Source: Pseudonocardia sp. 73-21
GTDB lineage: Bacteria; Actinomycetota; Actinomycetes; Mycobacteriales; Pseudonocardiaceae
Direction: 5' to 3'
DNA length: 64,000 nt
Assembly (NCBI RefSeq): GCF_001899645.1
Contig: NZ_MKVV01000035.1
Location: forward strand, 37,253-101,252
Shown piece after piece: positions 57,993 to 64,000 of this stretch (position 1 is its first letter; every line of letters begins with the position of its first letter). Below the pieces are notes generated by a model, which did not search any database, was not told the origin of the DNA, and saw nothing but the letters and a program-made list of their open reading frames with translations. Both the position numbers and the translations under genes were made by a program.

Positions 57993-59617
57993 TGATCACG
58001 TTGCAGGGCCGCGGCGTCAGCCCGGGGGTGGCCTGCGCGCCGCTCGTGCGGCTCGGCGCCCCGGTCGTCACCTCGGCGGCCGACCCCGTCGGCGCGGACC
58101 CGGAGCACGAGCGGGTCCGTGTCGGCGAGGCGCTCGCCGCGGTGGCCGCCGACCTGTCGGCCCGTGCGGAGGAGGCCGACGGCGAGATCGCCGACATCCT
58201 CACCACGACCGCGGCCATGGCGCTCGACCCGTCGTTGCTGGCCGGCGCCGGGGAGCACGTCGCCCGCGGCGTCCCGACGGGTCATGCCGTGACGCTCGCG
58301 ATCGAGGGGTTCTGCACGCAGCTCGACGCGCTGGGCGGGTACATGGCCGAGCGGGTCACCGACCTGCGCGACGTCGGCCACCGCGCGGCCGCGCACCTCG
58401 CGGGCGTGCCGATGCCGGGCGTCCCGGCGCCCGGGCATCCGGTGGTGCTGGCCGCGCGCGACCTCGCCCCGGCCGACACGGCGGGCCTCGGACCCGACGT
58501 CGTCGCGCTGGTCACCGAGCAGGGTGGCCCCACCAGCCACACGGCGATCCTGGCCCGGTCGCGCGGCCTGCCCGCCGTCGTCGGCTGTGCGGGGATCGCG
58601 GATCTCGCCGAGGGCACGATGGTGCTCGTGGACGGGTCCAGCGGTGAGGTGCGGCCCGACCCGCCCGCGGAGTGCCGGACCGCCGCGCGTGTGCTCGAGC
58701 CGGAGGCCGACACCCCCGGTGCCACCGCCGACGGCCACCGCGTGGCGCTGCTCGCCAACATCGGCACCGTCGACGACGCGCGGGCCGCCGCGGCCACGCC
58801 GACCGAGGGCGTGGGCCTGTTCCGCACCGAGTTCCTGTTCCTGGACCGCCGCACCCGCCCGGACGTCGCCGAGCAGACGCGCACCTACGCCGACGTCCTG
58901 CGCGCGTTCGGCGACCGCCGCGTGGTGGTGCGCACGCTCGACGCCGGCTCGGACAAGCCCGTGCCGTTCCTGCCGCTCGGCGACGAGGAGAACCCGGCAC
59001 TCGGGGTGCGCGGCCTGCGCACCGCGGGGCGGTTCCCCGACGTGCTCGACGACCAGCTCGCCGCGCTGGCGGCGGCAGCCGCCGCGGCCGGTCGGGAGGT
59101 GGACGTGATGGCGCCGATGGTGGCCACGGCCGAGGAGGCCGAGCGCTTCGCCGACCGCGCGCGTGCCCACGGGCTGTCCCGCGTCGGCGTCATGATCGAG
59201 GTGCCCGCGGCCGCGCTGCGGGCCCGCGAGGTGATGGAGGTGGTCGACTTCGTGAGCATCGGCACCAACGACCTCGGCCAGTACACGATGGCCGCCGACC
59301 GCACCGCGGGCGAGCTGGGCGACCTGCTCGACCCGTGGCAGCCCGCGCTGCTCGACCTCGTCGCGCTCGTCGGCGACGCCGGACGGCTCCGGGGGCGTCC
59401 GGTGGGGGTGTGCGGCGAGGCGGCCGCTGATCCGCTGCTCGCCGCCGTCCTCGTCGGGCTGGGGGTGGGGAGCCTGTCGATGGCGCCCGTCTCCCGCGCG
59501 GCCGTCCACGCGCGGCTGGCCCGGCACACCGTCGCCGACTGCGCGCATCTGGCCGACCTCGCCCGTGCGTCGCGCACGGCGGCCGAAGCGCGACGAGGGG
59601 TCGAGGCGAGTACATGA
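57992..59617 (+). CDS. ptsI: PTS enzyme I (phosphoenolpyruvate-protein phosphotransferase)
   Basis: A 541-residue enzyme. It autophosphorylates from PEP at His183 in TEQGGPTSHTAILARS and passes the phosphate to HPr. Other motifs: GVGLFRTEFLFLDR, VVRTLDAGSDKP (PEP-binding barrel), FVSIGTNDLGQYTMAADR and the catalytic Cys in PVGVCGEAAADP. It is about 30 residues shorter than E. coli EI, mostly in loops. Overlaps ptsH by 1 base and nagA by 4 bases. Confidence 0.97.
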   Translation: MITLQGRGVSPGVACAPLVRLGAPVVTSAADPVGADPEHERVRVGEALAAVAADLSARAEEADGEIADILTTTAAMALDPSLLAGAGEHVARGVPTGHAVTLAIEGFCTQLDALGGYMAERVTDLRDVGHRAAAHLAGVPMPGVPAPGHPVVLAARDLAPADTAGLGPDVVALVTEQGGPTSHTAILARSRGLPAVVGCAGIADLAEGTMVLVDGSSGEVRPDPPAECRTAARVLEPEADTPGATADGHRVALLANIGTVDDARAAAATPTEGVGLFRTEFLFLDRRTRPDVAEQTRTYADVLRAFGDRRVVVRTLDAGSDKPVPFLPLGDEENPALGVRGLRTAGRFPDVLDDQLAALAAAAAAAGREVDVMAPMVATAEEAERFADRARAHGLSRVGVMIEVPAAALRAREVMEVVDFVSIGTNDLGQYTMAADRTAGELGDLLDPWQPALLDLVALVGDAGRLRGRPVGVCGEAAADPLLAAVLVGLGVGSLSMAPVSRAAVHARLARHTVADCAHLADLARASRTAAEARRGVEAST

Positions 59618-60783
59618 CCCTGGTGAGAGGCACCGTCGTCGCCGGCGGTGCGCGGATCGACGACGGCGTGGTCGAGGTCGTGGGCGAGCGCATCGTGCGC
59701 GTCGGCCCCGCCCGCGACGGTGACGGGCCGCCCGCGCCGGGCACCTACGTGCTGCCCGGGCTCGTCGACGTCCACTGCCACGGGGGCGCCGGCCACGGCT
59801 TCCCCGAGGCGGGCGCCGCCGGCGTGCGTGCCGCGGCGCGCCACCACCTCGACCACGGCACCACGACGATGCTCGCCAGCCTGGTCTCGGCGCCGGGGGA
59901 GACGCTGCTGGAGCGGGTGCGGCTGCTCGCCCCGCTGGTGGCGGCCGGGGACCTGGCCGGGATCCATCTCGAGGGGCCGTTCCTCGCGGCCGCGCAGTGC
60001 GGCGCGCAGGACCCCGCCGCGATCGTCCCGGGGGACCCGGACCTGCTGAGCCGCCTGGTCGACGCGGCCGACGGCACCGTCCGCTGCATGACCCTGGCGC
60101 CGGAGACCCCGCGCTACCGCGAGCTGCTCGCCGTATCGGAACGCCACGGCGTGCTGCCGAGCCTGGGCCACACCGACACCACCGCCGCCGCCACGACCGC
60201 GGCCATCGCGCAGGCGGGCGAACCGCTCAGCGCCACCCACCTGTTCAACGGGATGCCGCCGCTGCACCACCGCGCGCCCGGTCCCGCGGCCGCGTGCCTG
60301 GCCGCCGCCGCCCGCGGTGCGATGGTGGTGGAGCTCGTCGCCGACGGCGTGCACCTCGCCGACGAGACGGTCGCGATGGTGTTCGACCTCGTCGGCCCGG
60401 ACCGGATCGCCCTGGTCACCGACGCCATGGCCGCCGCCGGCATGGCCGACGGCCGCTACCGCCTGGGCGCGCTCGACGTCGACGTCGTGGACGGGATCGC
60501 GCGGCTGTCCGGCGCCCGGCCCGCGCTCGCCGGCGGCACCGCCCGGCTGATCGACGTCCTGCGCCGCGTCGTCCGGCACGCCGGGGTCCCGCTGGCGGAC
60601 GCGGTCACCGCGGCCACGGCCACCCCGGCCCGGCTGCTCGGCTGCGACGATGAGGTGGGCGACCTCGTGGTGGGCCGCCGCGCCGACCTGGTGGTCACCG
60701 ATACCGAACTGCGTCCCCGGTCCGTCATGCGGGCTGGCCGGTGGGTTCACGAGAGAGAGGCCGTACCGGCATGGAGGTCCTGA
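59614..60783 (+). CDS. nagA: N-acetylglucosamine-6-phosphate deacetylase
   Basis: A 389-residue metal-dependent amidohydrolase. It removes acetate from GlcNAc-6-phosphate. Motifs: LPGLVDVHCHGGAGHGF, GIHLEGPFL (metal-ligand Glu), SLGHTDTTA and THLFNGMPPLHHR (His ligands), and ALVTDAMAAAGM with the catalytic Asp. The ATG overlaps the ptsI stop (ATGA). It acts directly on the product of the upstream PTS. Confidence 0.97.
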   Translation: MTLVRGTVVAGGARIDDGVVEVVGERIVRVGPARDGDGPPAPGTYVLPGLVDVHCHGGAGHGFPEAGAAGVRAAARHHLDHGTTTMLASLVSAPGETLLERVRLLAPLVAAGDLAGIHLEGPFLAAAQCGAQDPAAIVPGDPDLLSRLVDAADGTVRCMTLAPETPRYRELLAVSERHGVLPSLGHTDTTAAATTAAIAQAGEPLSATHLFNGMPPLHHRAPGPAAACLAAAARGAMVVELVADGVHLADETVAMVFDLVGPDRIALVTDAMAAAGMADGRYRLGALDVDVVDGIARLSGARPALAGGTARLIDVLRRVVRHAGVPLADAVTAATATPARLLGCDDEVGDLVVGRRADLVVTDTELRPRSVMRAGRWVHEREAVPAWRS

Positions 60784-61535
60784 TCCACACCACCGCGACG
60801 GAGGGTGCGCAGGTGGTCGCGGACGTCGTCGAGCGGGCCGTGCGGTCCGGCCCCGCCGTGCTGGGCCTGGCCACCGGCTCGTCCCCGCTGCTGGCCTACC
60901 GGGAGCTGATCCGCCGCCACCGCGAGGAGGGACTGTCCTTCGCCGCGGTCGACGCGTACCTCCTCGACGAGTACGTGGGCCTGCCCGCGGGGCACCCGGA
61001 GTTCTACCGCGAGGTGATCCGCCGCGAACTCACCGACCACCTCGACATGAGGAGCGTGCACGCCCCCGACGGCACCCACCCCGACCCGCCCGCCGCTGCC
61101 GCCGCGTACGAGCGCTCGCTGCCGTCCGTCGGCGTCCAGATCCTCGGGATCGGCGCCAACGGCCACGTCGGGTTCAACGAGCCGGGCTCGTCGCTCACGT
61201 CCGGCACGCGCGTGAAGACGCTCACCCGCCGGACCCGCGAGGACAACGCCCGGTTCTTCGCCGACGACGTCGACCAGGTGCCGCGCCACGTCATCACGCA
61301 GGGGCTGGGCACGATCGGCCGGGCCGGGCACCTGCTGCTCACCGCGACGGGCGAGCACAAGGCCGCGGCCGTCGCCGCCGCCGTGGAGGGCCCCCTGACC
61401 GCGTCGTGCCCGGCGTCGATCCTGCAGTGGCACCCGCACGTCACGATCGTGCTCGATGACGCGGCCGCGTCGCAGCTGGAGCGCGCCGACTTCTACCGGG
61501 AGACCGCCGACCGCAAGCCGGCGTGGGCACGGTGA
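60771..61535 (+). CDS. nagB: Glucosamine-6-phosphate deaminase
   Basis: A 254-residue enzyme converting glucosamine-6-phosphate to fructose-6-phosphate and ammonia. Motifs: LGLATGSSPLLAYRELI, LLDEYVGLPAGHPEFYREV (catalytic Asp) and GIGANGHVGFNEPGSS (catalytic His). It overlaps the end of nagA by 13 bases. It runs opposite to GlmS at the left side of the window, so separate control of the two is expected. Confidence 0.97.
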   Translation: MEVLIHTTATEGAQVVADVVERAVRSGPAVLGLATGSSPLLAYRELIRRHREEGLSFAAVDAYLLDEYVGLPAGHPEFYREVIRRELTDHLDMRSVHAPDGTHPDPPAAAAAYERSLPSVGVQILGIGANGHVGFNEPGSSLTSGTRVKTLTRRTREDNARFFADDVDQVPRHVITQGLGTIGRAGHLLLTATGEHKAAAVAAAVEGPLTASCPASILQWHPHVTIVLDDAAASQLERADFYRETADRKPAWAR

Positions 61536-62254
61536 CGCCCATCGTCCCCGGGATGGTGCCCAAGCACGAGCAACTGCGTGCGCGGCTGGTCGAGCTGGTC
61601 TCGGAGACGCTCGCGCCCGGCGACCTGCTGCCCAGCGAGCGCCAGCTGTGCCTGGACCACGGCGTCAGCCGCATCACCGTCCGCGACGCGATCGGCCAGC
61701 TCGTGAGCGAGGGGCTGCTGGTGCGGGTGCGCGGCAAGGGCACCTACGTGGCGCAGCGCGCGGCCCGCTCCCGGCTGCACCTGGCGTCGTTCCACGACGA
61801 CATGCAGCGGCTGGGCCGCACCCCGACCACCGTCGTGCTGCTCGTCGAGTGCGTGCCGCCGCCCGCCGCCACGGCCACGGCGCTGGACATGCGGGCCGGT
61901 CAGCAGGCCTGGCACGTGCGGCGGCTGCTGCTGGCCGACGGCTCGCCGATGACCGTCGACGACGCCTGGTACAGCGCCGAGCTGGTGCCGGATCTCGACG
62001 CCCACGACCTGAGCGGCTCCATCTACGCGATCCTGCGCGACCACTACGGCCTGCCGCTCGACCACGCCGAGCAGACCGTCGCCGCCGCGGAGACGGGGGC
62101 GGAGTTCGCCACCCTGCTCGGGGTGCCCGCCACCCGGGCGGCGCTGGTGGTGGACCGCGTGTCCTCCAGTGGCGGGAAGGTCGTGGAGCGCACCCGCTCG
62201 GTGTGCCGCGGCGACCGCTACGAGCTGCAGATGAGCCTCGACCGCGGCGAGTAG
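61532..62254 (+). CDS. GntR/HutC-family regulator (DasR/NagR-like)
   Basis: A 240-residue regulator. N-terminal winged helix: LVELVSETLAPGDLLPSERQ, LDHGVSRITVRDAIGQLVSEG and VRGKGTYVA. C-terminal UTRA ligand domain (residues about 80-235) with VRRLLLADGSPMTVDDAWYS. DasR/NagR proteins bind glucosamine-6-P or GlcNAc-6-P and repress GlcNAc uptake genes. GTG 61532 is chosen since it overlaps the nagB stop (GTGA); GTG 61523 is in frame. The twin palindromes at 56381-56434 are its probable sites. Confidence 0.95.
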   Translation: MTPIVPGMVPKHEQLRARLVELVSETLAPGDLLPSERQLCLDHGVSRITVRDAIGQLVSEGLLVRVRGKGTYVAQRAARSRLHLASFHDDMQRLGRTPTTVVLLVECVPPPAATATALDMRAGQQAWHVRRLLLADGSPMTVDDAWYSAELVPDLDAHDLSGSIYAILRDHYGLPLDHAEQTVAAAETGAEFATLLGVPATRAALVVDRVSSSGGKVVERTRSVCRGDRYELQMSLDRGE

Positions 62255-63407
62255 CTACAGGTGGCGGGACAGCACGGCGAAGAGGTTCTGGGCTGTGCCG
62301 CGCACCGACGTGTCCTCGTCGGCCACCAGCAGCGCGACGGCCACGTGTCTCGTGGGCACCACCACCAGCAGGCTCTGGCTCCCCGGCTGCCGTCCCGCGT
62401 GGCCGACGGCGTCGCCGAGTCCCAGGGTCTGGCTGAACAGCGTGGTGCCCAGGCCGTAGCGCAGCCCGCCGGCGACCTGGTCGGAACCGGACGGCGTCGC
62501 CATGACGGCGACGGTCCCGGGCGGCAGCACGCGGGAGCCGTACAGTTGCCACCCCCACAGCGCCACGCTCAGGGCGTCCGCGGTCATGCCCCACGCCCCG
62601 GCCCGGACCCGGGCGAGGTCGTCCGCCACCGGGTCGTCCGACCGCTCGTCCCAGAACCCGACGTGCGGGAGGGCCGCCGGGACCACCAGGTCCTCGCGCA
62701 GCACGGCGGCGAGCGGACGGCCGGTGATCCGCTGCACCGTCTCGCCCAGCAGCACGGCGTTGAGGGTGGAGTACGCGGCGGGGGCCCGGAGCGGCCCGCG
62801 GTAGCGCGCGAGCAGGTCGTCCGGGGACCAGGCCCGCCCCGGTGCCCGCCGGATCGCCTCCACCAGCGCCTGCTCCCCGGCCGCGTCCATGTCGGCGAGG
62901 CCGCTGCGCATCCCCAGGAAACTCCGGGCCGTGGCGCCCCCGGAGGTGAGCGGATGCGGGAGGGAGAGGGCGAGCGGCGCGTCGAGGTCGAGCCGGCCGG
63001 CGCCGGCCAGCCGCAGCACCTCCGCGGCCGTGAACGTCGTCGTGACGTCCGCGATCCCCGCCGTGGACGACGGCAGCAGCGGCCGGCCGCGCCCGTCGTG
63101 CCCGGCCGCTCCCGCCCACACCCCGGCGTCCGTGATCACGGAGGCGGTGAGGCCGGCGGCCCCCACCCCCGCGTCGGGGAACCGGGCGTCGAGCGCCACG
63201 GCCCCGTCCAGGACGACCTGCAGCTCCGCGGCCTGGTCGGCGGGCAGCTCGGTGGTCGGCGGGCAGCTCGGTGGTCGGCGGGGCGGGCAGCGTAGGCCAG
63301 TCGAACAGCGCGGGCGGCGGCGCGGGCGGCGGCGGTGCCGGTGCCTCGGTGCAGGCGGCGGTGACCAGCACGAGCACCACCAGCGCGCGACGGAGGCGGC
63401 CCGGCAT
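62255..63407 (-). pseudogene. Beta-lactamase-fold (serine hydrolase-like) lipoprotein, frameshifted
   Basis: The N-terminus from ATG 63407 is a lipoprotein signal (RRALVVLVLVTAAC) and Pro-rich linker ending LPAPPTTELPAD. The remaining 320 residues, in another frame, begin PPTTELPADQAAELQVVLDG and run to the stop at 62255. The shift is caused by a 19-bp tandem duplication at 63235-63272; removing one copy restores one frame. The enzyme part has the class C/EstB outline (TFTAAEVLRLAGAGRLDLDAP, AYSTLNAVLLGETVQRITG, GGLRYGLGT), but where SxxK is expected it reads DVTT, so the intact ancestor was probably already a non-catalytic relative. Confidence 0.8.
63235..63272. repeat. 19-bp perfect tandem duplication causing a frameshift
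   Basis: GGTCGGCGGGCAGCTCGGT occurs twice back to back (63235-63253 and 63254-63272), with a further partial unit after it. Nineteen is not a multiple of three. It lies exactly where the reading frame of the lipoprotein gene changes. Confidence 0.95.
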
Positions 63408-63550
63408 CGGCCACCTCCCGCGGTCCTCCCCGACCGGTGTCCAGGCTGCTCCGCGGGCCCGCCGGCGTCCAGCGACCGGCGAGGTGACGTCCTTCGCTGT
63501 TCACCCGTGTGGTCGGGGTGGGGGTCGCGCGGAGGTGGTGAGATGGGGCC

Positions 63551-64000
63551 GTGGACGAGATCGTGGAGTGGGCACGGGCGCAGGAGCGCGTGATCGAGCT
63601 GGTGACGGACCTGTCGGCGGAGCGGGCGGCACTGCGCGTGCCCGCCTGCCCGGACTGGACGGTCCGGGACCTGCTCTCGCACATGGTCGGCCTCGGTGCC
63701 GACGTCGTCGCGGGCGACGAACCCGACGACCACAACGAGGCCTGGACGGCGCGGCAGGTGGCCGCCCGCAAGGCCCACGACGTCAAGGCGCTCGTGGCGG
63801 AGTGGCAGGACCTGACCCGCCCGCTCCAGGACTGGATGCGGGCCCGCAACACGCGGCCGCTCGGTGATGTGATCATCCACGAGCAGGACCTGCGGGGGGC
63901 TCTGGGCGTGTCCGGAGGTCAGGACAGCGGCGGGGTCGCGGCGATCCGCGACCGCTTCACGGGGCGGTTCGCCGTGGCACTGGGCCGCCGCGCACCCATC
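63551..64000 (+). CDS. Maleylpyruvate isomerase / DinB-like family protein, 3' end cut off
   Basis: The first 150 residues are visible from GTG 63551. The opening is typical of the mycothiol-dependent maleylpyruvate isomerase N-terminal family: ARAQERVIELVTDLSAERAA, VPACPDWTVRDLLSHMVGLG with the conserved His, and GDVIIHEQDLRGALGV. These four-helix proteins use a metal held by His residues; many have no known substrate. The gene runs off the right edge. It is divergent from the broken lipoprotein gene. Confidence 0.88.
   Translation, partial: MDEIVEWARAQERVIELVTDLSAERAALRVPACPDWTVRDLLSHMVGLGADVVAGDEPDDHNEAWTARQVAARKAHDVKALVAEWQDLTRPLQDWMRARNTRPLGDVIIHEQDLRGALGVSGGQDSGGVAAIRDRFTGRFAVALGRRAPI

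Overview
The window is one continuous stretch of very GC-rich DNA (roughly 70-75 percent by eye) with many GTG starts, tightly packed genes and 4-base ATGA/GTGA stop-start overlaps. The gene content (actinomycete-type PfkA, ECF sigma factor with a SnoaL tail, LytR-CpsA-Psr protein, mycobacterial-type MSMEG_056x genes, IniA/IniC-like dynamin pieces, an ESX-type MinD-like remnant) points to an actinomycete of the order Pseudonocardiales, most likely Pseudonocardia or a close relative. This looks like chromosomal core and near-core DNA. I saw no tRNA or rRNA gene, no insertion sequence and no CRISPR array.

Layout. 0-7.4 kb: the end of a double ABC exporter, a small unknown gene plus glmS, then a leftward SnoaL/sigma/cupin operon. 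7.5-15 kb: parts of the Nit1C nitrogen/cyanide-related module (GNAT, radical SAM, glycosyltransferase, AIR-synthase-like protein) with three regulators placed between its two halves. 15-19.2 kb: DUF4126 membrane protein, pfkA, clpP, and two tandem secreted M15-like proteins. 19.4-20.6 kb: a decay zone of gene remnants. 20.6-22.8 kb: a three-gene operon with four YbjQ-like repeats. 22.9-25.4 kb: uppP and an LCP-family protein, followed by a MinD-like remnant. 26-31 kb: a HAD phosphatase, PhnDCEE-type uptake system and RpiR regulator in one leftward operon. 31-38.9 kb: divergent MFS/ArsR genes, TetR, a two-component system led by two small exported proteins, and a GGDEF-EAL protein. 39-42 kb: glutamate decarboxylase and a secreted lipoprotein.

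42.3-54.5 kb is the most unusual region. A leftward operon encodes a minimal kinase-like protein, a NarL-type response regulator, a second kinase-like protein, a histidine kinase fused to a dynamin/IniC-like GTPase domain, an LLM flavin oxidoreductase and an AcoR-like regulator. Divergent from it are a His/Cys-rich small protein and a dynamin-like membrane stalk that lacks a GTPase head. Facing these is an Hsp70 ATPase joined through a membrane segment to a seven-bladed YncE-type propeller. I propose that these form one envelope-sensing or membrane-remodelling system. This is inference from domain content and gene order.

54.5-64 kb: a Rieske protein, then a complete bidirectional N-acetylglucosamine regulon: EIIB, EIIA and a HAD hydrolase leftward; EIIC, HPr, EI, nagA, nagB and a GntR regulator rightward. 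Two matching palindromes lie between the two arms. A serine-hydrolase-fold lipoprotein gene broken by a 19-bp tandem duplication and the start of a maleylpyruvate-isomerase-like gene close the window.
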